64,000 bases of DNA from Linepithema humile. Lineage: Eukaryota > Arthropoda > Insecta > Hymenoptera > Formicidae. This document shows, one piece after another, positions 26,001 to 34,951 of the stretch (positions within the stretch are counted from its first letter, which is position 1; every line of letters starts with the position of its first letter). The DNA is taken from the NCBI RefSeq assembly GCF_040581485.1, contig NC_090128.1, positions 17,662,931 through 17,726,930 on the forward strand, read 5' to 3'. The notes beneath the pieces were generated by a model. The model was not told the origin of the DNA. It searched no databases and saw only the letters and a list, made by a program, of their open reading frames with translations. The translations under genes were made by a program, and so were the position numbers.

Positions 26001-26380
26001 GCATTCGATGTGGATGTAATAATATAATTTCAAAAGTATCTAGCGGAAATCATCTCTTCATCGATATCGAATGCTTGCAATGGTTAAAGCTTGCCGCAAA
26101 TATGGGTTATGAAAACTGGTCAGGGTTATTCACCATTTCGCAAATCTCCTCAAGACTAGTAGTTCGTAAATTAAACTATACATTAATTTCTGCTATAGAA
26201 TACATTGGTACTACAGATCCAAAATACATAGGACATTATGTGGCGTACATCCGTCGAATAACTGGGCGATGGGAGGTCCATAATGACTTGTGTGCTGCTA
26301 AAAAACCAATCCTAATGACAACGAGAGCATTGCTAGAAAAAAAGAAATTAGCAATGTTGATGTATGTAAAACAAACGTAA
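23069..26380 (+). CDS. 1103-aa transposase-like protein with C-terminal USP-like protease
   Basis: Intact single-exon ORF from the first ATG. Residues ~170-180 hold a small Cys pair (GSCTECRVG). A basic patch follows near 210-225 (KKKRQLRGKNRKR). A MULE-like RNase H-fold core is suggested by LSIDATGSIVRKI (Asp333), EIVTDYALALLNA (Asp402), CHIRIDIAHLIKL between them and the third acid, and SRSEEYFRELKH (Glu ~631). Residues ~640-810 are low-complexity and acidic/basic. The C-terminus carries FYNTCSFDSIAQ (Cys841), two CxxC pairs (CRNCNRN and CIRCGCNN, a zinc ribbon like the USP fingers), YIGHYVAYIRR (His1056) and WEVHNDL (Asn1072/Asp1073). That is the Cys/His/Asp-Asn order of C19 deubiquitinases. 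It probably moves the surrounding TIR element. The protease target, ubiquitin-like or self, is unknown. Confidence 0.75.
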   Translation: MPRAAKFPVEVIFDSVKDLMFFNDTGELKPLSQNVWNDAIVKMRNEMSVKHMYLYISRNDHKIQDMLRKWHGIERNTEISISEKDCSANSNWSMNTSHESLPPLRVTLTISGDDWNNIVDVSYKSRNYKVLRQGWTDVLQEQLWREYKLPCCYAFKNPKVNENPGEPYLWIKGSCTECRVGINLYALDKPTEDGLTLQISTSDTKNIEHKKKRQLRGKNRKRIAKEITAQSTYAWRRQKAYELMEFGDKIPAHLYSEDVLRKAKQTESDRELGLCKGIDLQESVRELKYRPEFVGTIREIGNDKFFTMYWSPEQIFLYKKHCKDTSKTGSLSIDATGSIVRKITKPDGSSSIIYLYQGVIPFHTKILPVVQMVSEKHDANILTYWLREWLRSGVPCPTEIVTDYALALLNAASLAFETIDLNTYVNRCFAVAEGSSSVMKPRCHIRIDIAHLIKLVTRWKCFLNTHTRVKEFFLRCIGLLAKCTTFERFESLLRDILIVAFSETEDVSSNNGCFAAQKRLIQNIKSVNETEFIEEIDAIIEKKINSENDSKDDSAVNLDLETFEFDATGKLNTFLQKLENCKWQTAQTNYQPNPYWCPNFANNLLRITKHFTLWTCILALNGSTATSSRSEEYFRELKHLVLSGDRNLRVDKFLIKHIRSISGTEKLLNTACESITDKSEVTITANKNSKFDMSTYENLKSNATSKFSKTSMKLDSVSKSYEIEKLDDSTLNQTIEEADITKSFEETYSFLHEEENWGGKNLPKKRNAVQSPTDNVLDELKPDTSLLKNTIKRGKYLTPCPDIQSILVKPNKNANLPLLKNGQLLGRVRIAKKNVTFYNTCSFDSIAQSVLAGYRDWANYHNYITVSKNEFYDFVRTFSTYGATIETYKKRSMLLSNMFAVQNNQIDCHFNLSNLVSQKLLTDEPSYQISQQCRNCNRNIIDIRPVIDINTKPFYEKSMQALESYINEKLSDVFYKNCIRCGCNNIISKVSSGNHLFIDIECLQWLKLAANMGYENWSGLFTISQISSRLVVRKLNYTLISAIEYIGTTDPKYIGHYVAYIRRITGRWEVHNDLCAAKKPILMTTRALLEKKKLAMLMYVKQT

Positions 26381-26485
26381 GTGGTGAGAAAACACAAGGA
26401 GAACATAAAAAAAACATCCCAAGACATCAAAATATAAAAGCAAAGACGCTTACACCATATATTATAAAATATTAACATATTTACG

Positions 26486-26527
26486 CACACACACACACAC
26501 GCGCGCGCGCGCGCGCGCGCGCGCGCT
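26486..26527. repeat. (CA)n(CG)n alternating purine-pyrimidine tract
   Basis: A CA run passes directly into a pure CG run of about 24 bases, about 105 bases after the stop codon of the transposase-USP gene. Such tracts can adopt Z-DNA. A function is not implied. Confidence 0.85.
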
Positions 26528-26869
26528 CATTAATAAAACTATTCTTCTAAATACTGAAAATAATATATTGAAAAAAGTGAATATATCAAAAAAAACTTAA
26601 AAAACAAAAAAATTTTTAAATTACAAGAAATTTAAAAAAAACAAAAAAAATAACAAAAAAAATTTAAAACAAAAAAAACTTTAAAAAAACAAACGGAACT
26701 AGAATTCTGCCACGTCCTCGTCGTTAGTTCTGGATTACTCTAAGCGCAGGAATACAACACAATGTTCAATAAACTCATATTAATAAGACTTCGAAGAGTA
26801 GCACTACTATGATGATATAATGTTATAATGTAGAAATAAACCGTAAATACATATAAATTTCGATAATGA

Positions 26870-27375
26870 AAAGCGGTACAAACGAGTACAAACGATTTTG
26901 AAGCAGCACCCGTTTGCAGAATTAAAATATTTTTGAAAATGGCAAAGTTAGGTCTTACCCCTATTTTGAAAATTCGGTACTTTCACCCCCATAAGGGTAC
27001 AAACAAAATAAAAAGTGGTACAAACGGGTACAAACGATTCTGAAGCAGCACCCGTTTGCAGAATTAAAATATCTTTGAAAATGGCAAAGTTAGGTCTTAC
27101 CCCTATTTTGAAAATTCGGTACTTTCACCCCCGTAAGGGTACAAACGAAATAAAAAGTGGTACAAACGGGTACAAACGATTCTGAATCAAACTGCATAAA
27201 GAAAATTACGATATCTCAAAGTGGGGTGCTGATGATTTTTTTAATCCTTTATAACTTGCAACCCTTTAGGGTACAAACGAAATCAAAGGTGGTACAAATG
27301 GGTACAAACAAAACGTAATCGAATGCGTATCGAAAAAATCCATTTTCTTAAAGTCGGGTTCCAGGTTCATATAGG
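26870..27375. repeat. Right TIR with subterminal GGTACAAAC arrays
   Basis: Inverted partner of 21331-21767, with at least two complete copies of the ~165-base subterminal unit. Sequence 26530-26870 just inside it is AT-rich and non-coding, with no gene seen. Confidence 0.8.
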
Positions 27376-27439
27376 TTCGTCGCTATCTGTCCGTTCGCCG
27401 TCCTTATACGGCTTGTTTCGTCCCGCACAATCGGTAGTT

Positions 27440-28330
27440 CTAAGGCGCGGATTAACTTAATGCCCTCGTTTTCTATCAAGGTTAGACCCGGAATTCACCA
27501 AAGCAGCTAAAGGTTGTCCTTGAATATAAATCGTGAGGTATTGTAAGGAGGGTTTTATTGCGGTGTCCAAAGTAACGTACGAGTGTGCTGTATTCGCGAA
27601 AAGATTCTCGTTGTGGGTCTCGGTAGCGGAGTTCAGAGTCGCCAGTGCCCGCCTTACCGACTTTCGGCCTCGTTTCCCGAACACGTGGGATACATCCAGA
27701 CCGTATATTCCGGTTTTCCGCAACGGTAACAGTGCATCCGACGCGATTCCGTGCAGTCTCGTGAACGATGTCCCTTTTTCTCGCAATTCCAACATTTGAT
27801 TTCGGTTTCCCTTGCCGAATCGTTAGCGGTAGGAGTCGGTTGTGTCGAGTTTCCGGCTTTAGCCCGGGCGGTCGTCGACGATTTCGCCTTATCTTTCGCG
27901 GGGCTCTTTCCTGCGGCCTTTGCGTTCACTCCATGTCTCTTGGTCTTTTCTCCCGGTAAGGCGATACCTGCGGCACTGACCGAGGTCGCCGATTTGGAGC
28001 CGCCTCTAGGCGGGCGATATGCTAACTCGGGAAACATAGACCGATTCGGAAGGGCTCGAAAATTCTTCGCTACGCTATAACTACGCTCTACCCGCGCGGC
28101 CCAGTTCTCTAAAGACTAAAAATCGAAAACGGTCTCACGGTGTACTGCCACCTGTAACCGCGGCAACATATTCCTATGGGCGTAATTCAGTTGCTCCGGT
28201 AATGGCCACGGGGGGTTTAAACGGTTAAATAGGGCCTGCAGACACGTAAGATAGTCGGCCACCGATTCGTTTTCGCCCTGCGTCCTCTGCATTATCTCGT
28301 CCTTTAGCGCGAATTGGAAATCCAGGTCGC
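27440..28330 (-). pseudogene. LTR-retrotransposon gag and protease remnant
   Basis: Minus-strand gag remains. A capsid-like part at about 28325-28130 has EIMQRTQGENESVADY and a NPPWPLPEQLNYAHRNMLP motif. A linker rich in Ala/Lys/Ser follows. A zinc knuckle CWNCEKKGHRSRDC (27796-27837 region) is intact, and a second, damaged knuckle starts CYRCGK. A protease-like start (LAALVNSGSN, with Asp changed to Asn) comes last. Frame breaks and loss of the catalytic Asp show decay. No LTRs of its own were recognised. Confidence 0.65.
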
Positions 28331-29412
28331 CGAATTGGGAAGAAAAGGATTTTTTATTCTACACAGCCAAAAAAAGTATAGTACTTTTAATAGAAATCGG
28401 TAAAACAGACGACTCCAGCATCCTCTTAATTTCGATAAAAAAAAAGACGAGTTTATGAAGAAAGTACAATTTATGTGAAGATACATTAGAAAACTTTTTA
28501 AACAAAAAACTTTTTTGTTTAAAAAGTTTTCTAATGTATGTATTTTATATTTTATTTTATAATTTATCTTTAATATAACATTCAGTTTTGTAAGTTTTTT
28601 TCTTTTATGTTCCATAAACAGTTATAAAGGAATAATCTTGAAACAACAAGCTAATAGAGCAGGAGCTAGTTATAATTGCTCAAATTTTCCATTTATTACA
28701 AAATAATTACAAATACAGACGTTTCGGCCTAAAGGACGTGGCCATCTTCAGTGTAACAAATTAATATAAATAATGTCGTCGTTAGTCGAAAAACGTTGAC
28801 AAGATAGTCAGAATAGACATGTTCTCAGACAATACTTATGATTTAGGTAACGCATCCTTTTATGACACGGATTGTACATTTTGTCATATCAAACTTATGT
28901 GAAGCCAAGGATCATCTAACTTAGTAGGTCCGTTAGACATGCATCGACGGCAGTGAGCCGGGCTTGACTGTAGATTTGTAGTTATAAAGGATATTTTAGA
29001 AATTATGTTTCACAAATTATAGTTCTATTTAATTTATTTTTAAAATACTGTAACAAAAAATATATTGAAGGATATATATGAAAAAAAAATATATTTTGTA
29101 TGTTATAGCGTGTGTTCGTGCTGGCGAGAAAAGATAAAACCTTTATTCTGAGAAATATATTTATTTCTTCGTCAGTGTCTATGTACAGTTTTGTTTGTGG
29201 TTTAAGTGCGCCAATGGCGCGCTTACGGCAATGGCGTAATTACAATGCTAAGGGCCTCCGGGCTAAAATTGAATAAGGTCTTTTACAGAAATTTAAAAAT
29301 TATAATGTGTATATGCAAAGTGTCTTAAATTTATGGCTCATAAAACCCCCTCCTTTTTTCTTATACGGGCTTGGGACCGTCAATGGCAAAGTTATGTTTT
29401 TTTTTATATATT
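28331..29412. other. Intergenic repeat debris with a perfect hairpin and a Penelope-like motif
   Basis: No gene seen. 28481-28539 is a perfect 29-bp inverted repeat around one base. 28716-28755 has the sequence GACGTTTCGGCC...GGCCATCTTCAGTG, described separately. 29130-29290 is GC-richer and may be an old LTR fragment. Confidence 0.45.
28716..28755 (-). other. Hammerhead-like motif of Penelope type (weak)
   Basis: On the minus strand this reads CACTGAAGATGGCC, a loop, then GGCCGAAACGTC. CUGANGA followed by a GGCC/GGCC stem and GAAAC is the core layout of hammerhead ribozymes carried by Penelope-like elements. An extra U after CUGAAGA and the absence of a clear partner helix make it degenerate at best. 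Confidence 0.3.
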
Positions 29413-30957
29413 TGAAACCGTGTGAGCTTCGGCGGACGCGGATTAGCTCGCCGGAATCCAGGTTCGGTCGGTTGGGGGTATGTCAAATAAACCAAATACT
29501 CGTTTGTCAGAAAAATAATGAAACAGTGTTTATTGAGAAAGATGTTGATACGATTTGCCTCGAATGATCTGCTACAATGCTCGTGCATACATGCGAAGCG
29601 TGTGCAAGATGAATTTGAAATAATATATAAATTAGCCAAATATCGGTGAAGTAATTAACAAGTGATAGCGGAATAGTTCTTTAAAGCGGCGTGAAACGAA
29701 TACAGAGTAGCGTGAAGATAAATGCGGAGTTTCGTTACTGGTAAAATAATTATTTGAGCAACGGTGGAATAATTATTTTAAAGCGGCGCAAAATATAAGT
29801 GAAAGCAACGTGAAAATAAATGCAAGATATCGGCAAAGGCGAAATAATTATTTAAGCAATGGTGAAATAATTATTTTAAAGCGGCGCCAAATATAGGTGA
29901 AAGCAACGTGAAAATAAATGCAAGATATCGGCAAAGGCGAAATAATTATTTAAGCAATGGTGAAATAATTATTTTAAAGCGGCGCAAAAATAAAAGCGAA
30001 AGCACGTGAAATACATGCAAGATATCGGCAAAATGAAATAATTATTCGAGCGGCGGCGAAATAATTATTTAAGGCGGCGTAAAATAAATGCGAAGTATAC
30101 GTGAAAATCAATGCGAAGTATCGTAATAAAGAAATAATTATTTGAGGCGACGGTGGAATAATTATTTAGTATGACGTGAGGCGTCCTGGTGCGGTCGGCG
30201 AGAGCGCAAGCGCGGGCGATCGTGTCGCAACGGTTGGTACGAGACGGAGCGCTCGTCGGTGAGTGCGTTCGTAGTATCGCGAGTCTGTTCGATCGTAGAT
30301 CGATGCGGACTATTCGGCGGCGCGGATTGGTCGACGCGGTGTTGCTTGCCGGACGGATTATCGTTATGAAATCCCGGCGAATAAACGCGGTGTGCGGACT
30401 TAGGCTGCCGATTACGTTCGGCGGGAGTACGAGGATGCTCGTACGAAGACGGAATTTAGAATAGCGACCTGGCTAGGTATGCGGAAATGCCCGCAATACA
30501 GAGTTCGGTGGCCTGGAGGAACCAAGTACGCTTGGCGGGTATACGAATATATTCGTATCCTGGAATCAAAGAGTACCGAGGACGCTCGGCGGTACACGAG
30601 GATTCTCGTGTGCTGGTAAAGGCATAGAGTCCGAGTATGCTCGGTCGGGACTACGAGGACACTCGTAGCAGGTTTGTTCGCTGTCGATCAGCGAACGGAG
30701 TCTGGTGAGAAGACGTTCAGCCGGGCCTCTTTTATACCCGGCTGGCGGCCGAATGATTTCGAATCGGCAAGCATCGGCGGTTTCGGCGGCGAGTCCCCCA
30801 CAATACGGAATTTCGGAACGGTCGGGTGTGGGGGATTTTCGGCGGTTGACCGCCGCTGTTTTTGATGCGAAATTTATCGGCGCGCGATGCGCCCTTGGTG
30901 GGCTACGGACGATGTACGGTCCGTAGCCGTAACGATGCAGCGGGCTGCATCGTTACA
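29413..30957 (-). repeat. 3' LTR of the young gypsy
   Basis: Copy of 35871-37415 with one observed substitution. It contains the same AATAATTATTT-bearing tandem units (about 29735-30175), and provides the stop codon for pol (TAA at 30955-30953). Confidence 0.9.
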
Positions 30958-33900
30958 TCACCCCCCTTCTTGGGGAGCCGGAAGCCTGCGGAGGCAGCTG
31001 ACGGCTGGCGAGGAGTCGCCCCTCCCTGGAGAACAGGAGCTTGTATCTCCTGCCGTCGGTGGTCCGGAGCTTATACCGTCTCGACTTCATTACCGAGAAG
31101 TACGGTATTGCCGCGAACGCTCGTGGGGCGTACTCCACCATGATGGGTGGTGGAGACGCCGGATCCCATCTCGGCGGCGGCGGCGGTGGTGCAGCGGAGG
31201 CCGGTGGTGGCCATACGACGGCGGCGGCTGGCGTCGGTGTTGCGGCGGCTGGTGTTGGCCGGGATGCGGCGGCTGCGGGTGCGGCAAGGGCCGTTGGCGG
31301 CCGAGTTCCAACGACCGTCTGAACGGCCATTGGCGGCCGAGGTCCAATGACCGATGTCGTCGGCATTGGGCCGCTCCAGGGTCGTATCCTTACGGCCCTG
31401 GTCGGCTTGGTCCGTGCGGTGATCGGTGCGGTGACCGCGGATCTTCGCTCCGGTAGCGGCGTGTGCGTGGCATTGCACACGTCGCCCGGAGACTTCTGCT
31501 TTTTTCCTCGCGGCACCGGTGGTGGTGGTGTCGCCAAAAATATCGCCTTTCGGCGATTTTCAGCGTCGGAACGCTGTATTAACGTCCCCACTCGGGGGAC
31601 GGTGCGAAACGGCTGCGACGTCATCGCGGCCTGTCGAGGCTCCTCGGTCAAGAGGGCCTCGATTGCGCTCAAGATGTTCTTATTGCTCATCTTGAACAAG
31701 TGATCTGGCTTCCTGGAATCGGCCTTTATATAGTCCGATTCCCCGGAATTGCGGACTTTATCTTTAACTGGGGGGGTCTCATCCCCGTTTCCCGGTTTTA
31801 AGTCTTGCGCGTGGATGCGCCTTAGCCATCGCCCCCTCTTATCACGCAAATCATATATGACGGGGGTGATGATCCGGCCTACTTTGTAGGGGCCGGTGTA
31901 CTTCGGCGCGAGTTTGGCGTTTACGCCGGCGGCCTTGTTCGACAGGGGGTGCTCGCGGCGCCAAACTGTCTCGCCGATCTTAGGCCGCCAATCGCGATGC
32001 CGCAGATTATAATACGGTTCCTGCCGTTGGAAGGCTCGTGCGAGGTTTCCTGTCATTAGCTCCCGGGCCTCGTCTAGATGGCGCCGCCAGGTGGTAGTCG
32101 GAATCGGCGCGTTCGGGTGCGTTCGGTCTTCCGGATTCGGCGGTGCTAACTCGCGCCCGTAATTTGCGAAGGCGGGCGTAAATCCGGTGGCGTCGTGCGC
32201 CGCGCTATTGTACGCATATTGTAGCGCGAGAATGTGGCGGTCCCACAGGCGATGATCGCGCTCGACAAACTGCGCGATCATGGTTTTGACCGTTCGATTG
32301 GTCCGCTCCACGGGATTGCACTGCGGCGTGTATATCGGCGTTGTGCGATGCGTTATGCCAAACGATTTTAACAGGCTGGTGAATTGGCGCGATATGAATT
32401 GTTTCCCGTTGTCGGATATGACCATTTCGGGGCAGCCGTGCCGATATATTATGCGTTCGGCAACGGTCTTGCTAATGATTTCCCCGGTAGCTCGGCGCAA
32501 GGGCTGCAATTCGACCCACTTCGTGAATCGATCCTGCAGTACGAAGAGCCACGAATGCCCGTTTGTAGATCGCGGCAGAGGCCCCACTAGGTCGATCGTG
32601 ACCTGTTGCCACGGGGCCGTGACATTGTGCGCATGAGCGCGGCCGGCGGGTTTGCCCTGATAGGGCTTGTACGCGAGACATTTTTCGCAGCCCCGAACAT
32701 AGCGGGCGATGTCTCGGAACATGCCGGGCCAGTAATAACGGCGGGTGACGCGGTGGATTGTTTTCGCGACGCCTAAATGCCCGGCGGTCGGTTCGTCGTG
32801 GAATCGCTGGATCGTTCTCTCTCGCTCGGAGCGAGGGAGACAGCGCTTCCACTGTTCGTCTTCCGTGTGGTCGCGGAACTCTAGATCGTGACGTATATGC
32901 CGGTAGAGTTTACCCTCGCGTATGGCGTAGTCGGGGTAATTTTTCGGCTCTTTCTTAATCTTCTTTATCAACCCGCGGTACCAGGCGCAGGCGGCTGGCT
33001 GAACGGCGCAGACCTCGGGTTCGCGAGAGAGCGCGTCGGCAACTTTATTCAACGCTCCGCGACGGTACTGGATATCGAAATGATATTGCTGGAGCTCGAA
33101 GAGCCAGCGCCCCAATCGGCCGGTGGGGGTTTCGAGGTTTTTGAGCCAACGCAGTGACTGATGGTCCGTGATCACCGTGAAAGAGTACCCCTCTAGGTAG
33201 TCTCTCATACGGCGGATTCCCCAGACGACCGCGAGGCATTCTAGCTCGGTAGCACTATAGTTTTTCTCGGCGGCGTTTAGTGTGCGGCTTGCGTACGCGA
33301 TTACGCGTTCGCCCTCGGCGAAGTTTTGTGTCAAAACGGCGCCGAGGCCGTAGTTGCTTGCGTCGGTTTGTAAGCTAAACGGTAACCGGAAGTCGGGACA
33401 GGCGAGTACGGGCGCTGTTATTAGTGCCCTCTTGAGGGCGTTGAAGGCGTTTTCCTCCTCCGATCCCCATTGCCAGCGCGCGTTTTTACGGGTTAGCCGC
33501 GTGAGCGGCGCGGAGAGGGTGGAAAAGTTTTCCACAAAACGGCGGTACCATGACGCCATGCCGAGAAATTGGCGGACCTTCCGGATGGTAGTAGGAGCGG
33601 GCCATTGAGCGACCGCGCTTATTTTAGCGGGGTCGGTGTGGATGCCGTCCCGTGTTATTATATGGCCGAGGTAGGCTAGCTCGCTTCGGCAGAAGTGGCA
33701 CTTTTCTGGGTTGAGGCGTAATTTGGCCTCTCTGAGTCGCCGAAACACTTCGGCTAAGTGTCGTAAGTGTTCGGAGAAAGTGGCACTGACGATTATTACA
33801 TCGTCTAGATATACGAACACATTCGGTTCTAACGCGGGGCCTAGCACGGTATCGAGGAGGCGCTGGAAGGTAGCGGGCGCGGAATGCAGCCCGAAGGGCA

Positions 33901-34951
33901 TGACGCGGAATTGCATTAGCCCTCTCCCCGGAATGGTGAACGCGGTAATAGGTCGGCTCTCGACGGTTAATGGCACTTGCCAATACCCGCTTTTTAAGTC
34001 GAGCGTGGATAGGTACTTTGCTCCCCGTAATTTATCCAATGTGGCTGTTATGTGCGGGAGGGGGTAGGCGTCGCGTTCGGTTACGGCGTTGACTTTTCTA
34101 AAGTCTATGCAAAACCGGGGTTTGCCGTCCTTTTTTTTTACTATCACCACAGGCGAGCTCCACGCGCTCTGTGATGGTTCGATTACCCCCTCTCGCTCCA
34201 TTTCATCAACCGCCTCGTCGATGATACTTTGCATGGCCGGGTTACGGGGGCGGTACCTCTGTTTAATCGGTCGGGTGTCCGTTAATCGCAGGTGATGTTC
34301 GATTCGGTCGGTAGGCCCGGCGATGCCCTGAAATAGCGCGAGTTCCCGCTCTAGGAAGTCGCGTAATTGTTGCGTTTCTTCCCCGGTGCGCGGTGTCAGG
34401 CCGTCGGATATCGCGCCGATGTTACCGGAGAGCGCGAGTTTTGGCAATGGCGGTGGCGGTAGCGTTATCCCCAGATAGGCCCACAGATCTACCCCTATCA
34501 ACATCTCGGTCCCCAACGCCGGAAGTACTTGGAAGTCGTGAGAGAAGCTCTCTCCTTCCATCTGGATCGTGAGTCGAAAACTCTCGGTGATCGGAGCGGA
34601 TCCGCCGTCAGCTACCGTGACGTGTTCGCGTATGGCGCGAGGGCGATAGCCCTTTCCTAAAACGTATTCGGCGATTGTTCGGTTAATAAAAGACCGGTCG
34701 GAGCCCGAGTCGAGAAGGGCGGTAATTATCTTTCCGCAGCACGTGATTTCAACGTGTGGACGCGGCCGAAAGATAATTTCTAGTAGGGCCGGTCGGCGGC
34801 CGCCGTCGCCCCGGCCCGCGTGGCGTTTCCCGCCGGCGGATGACAATCGCGAGAGTATACGCCGTCCTTCCCGCACTGCGAGCAGAACTTGCGAGGCGGC
34901 TGCTTGCAATTGAGCCAAGTATGGCCCCGTTGCTTGCAACGCCAGCAACAT
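30953..34951 (-). CDS. pol: Gypsy Pol (1332 aa) with unusual C-terminal extension
   Basis: Intact polyprotein. Protease has ALLDSGSDRSF (residues ~85). RT has FCIDFRKVNAVTE, FRVMPFGLHSAPATFQR and the catalytic VYLDDVII (~380). RNase H has QTDASNYGLGAVL and TDHQSLRWL. The integrase zinc-binding HHCC begins HDEPTAGHLGVAKTIHRV. Its DDE core lies in TIDLVGPL, VISDNGKQF and NPVERTNRTVKTMI. A GPY/F-like module (LAPKYTGPYKV) follows near 1020. About 300 further residues follow, Pro/Ala/Arg-rich and ending in a short folded-looking piece (RRYKLRTTDGRRYKLLF). There is no signal peptide or membrane segment, so this is not an envelope protein. The stop codon lies in the 3' LTR. Confidence 0.88.
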   Translation of the reverse strand: MLLALQATGPYLAQLQAAASQVLLAVREGRRILSRLSSAGGKRHAGRGDGGRRPALLEIIFRPRPHVEITCCGKIITALLDSGSDRSFINRTIAEYVLGKGYRPRAIREHVTVADGGSAPITESFRLTIQMEGESFSHDFQVLPALGTEMLIGVDLWAYLGITLPPPPLPKLALSGNIGAISDGLTPRTGEETQQLRDFLERELALFQGIAGPTDRIEHHLRLTDTRPIKQRYRPRNPAMQSIIDEAVDEMEREGVIEPSQSAWSSPVVIVKKKDGKPRFCIDFRKVNAVTERDAYPLPHITATLDKLRGAKYLSTLDLKSGYWQVPLTVESRPITAFTIPGRGLMQFRVMPFGLHSAPATFQRLLDTVLGPALEPNVFVYLDDVIIVSATFSEHLRHLAEVFRRLREAKLRLNPEKCHFCRSELAYLGHIITRDGIHTDPAKISAVAQWPAPTTIRKVRQFLGMASWYRRFVENFSTLSAPLTRLTRKNARWQWGSEEENAFNALKRALITAPVLACPDFRLPFSLQTDASNYGLGAVLTQNFAEGERVIAYASRTLNAAEKNYSATELECLAVVWGIRRMRDYLEGYSFTVITDHQSLRWLKNLETPTGRLGRWLFELQQYHFDIQYRRGALNKVADALSREPEVCAVQPAACAWYRGLIKKIKKEPKNYPDYAIREGKLYRHIRHDLEFRDHTEDEQWKRCLPRSERERTIQRFHDEPTAGHLGVAKTIHRVTRRYYWPGMFRDIARYVRGCEKCLAYKPYQGKPAGRAHAHNVTAPWQQVTIDLVGPLPRSTNGHSWLFVLQDRFTKWVELQPLRRATGEIISKTVAERIIYRHGCPEMVISDNGKQFISRQFTSLLKSFGITHRTTPIYTPQCNPVERTNRTVKTMIAQFVERDHRLWDRHILALQYAYNSAAHDATGFTPAFANYGRELAPPNPEDRTHPNAPIPTTTWRRHLDEARELMTGNLARAFQRQEPYYNLRHRDWRPKIGETVWRREHPLSNKAAGVNAKLAPKYTGPYKVGRIITPVIYDLRDKRGRWLRRIHAQDLKPGNGDETPPVKDKVRNSGESDYIKADSRKPDHLFKMSNKNILSAIEALLTEEPRQAAMTSQPFRTVPRVGTLIQRSDAENRRKAIFLATPPPPVPRGKKQKSPGDVCNATHTPLPERRSAVTAPITARTKPTRAVRIRPWSGPMPTTSVIGPRPPMAVQTVVGTRPPTALAAPAAAASRPTPAAATPTPAAAVVWPPPASAAPPPPPPRWDPASPPPIMVEYAPRAFAAIPYFSVMKSRRYKLRTTDGRRYKLLFSREGRLLASRQLPPQASGSPRRGVM
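30958..30972 (-). promoter_or_regulatory. Polypurine tract
   Basis: Minus strand reads AAGAAGGGGGGTGA immediately before the 3' LTR, the expected primer for plus-strand DNA synthesis. It is translated as part of pol. Confidence 0.75.

Larger units (their letters stand above)
21331..27375 (+). mobile_element. Large TIR transposon encoding a transposase-USP fusion
   Basis: A ~6-kb element bounded by inverted ends: ACCTATGTGAACCTGGAACC on the left and its near-complement at about 27355-27375. The TIRs include arrays of GTTTGTACC motifs. The single gene at 23069-26380 lies between them. The left flank has been overwritten by a LINE and the right flank does not match it, so I could not read a target duplication. 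A foldback repeat (21768-22586) lies in the left TIR region only. Confidence 0.8.

Noticed and set aside
30189..31703. Plus-strand frames in the gypsy LTR and the end of pol
   Set aside because: They are identical in both LTRs or antisense to pol, with no recognisable domain.
31000..31850. Envelope gene at the end of the young gypsy
   Set aside because: No signal peptide, transmembrane stretch or separate start. The region is a Pro/Ala/Arg-rich extension of pol.
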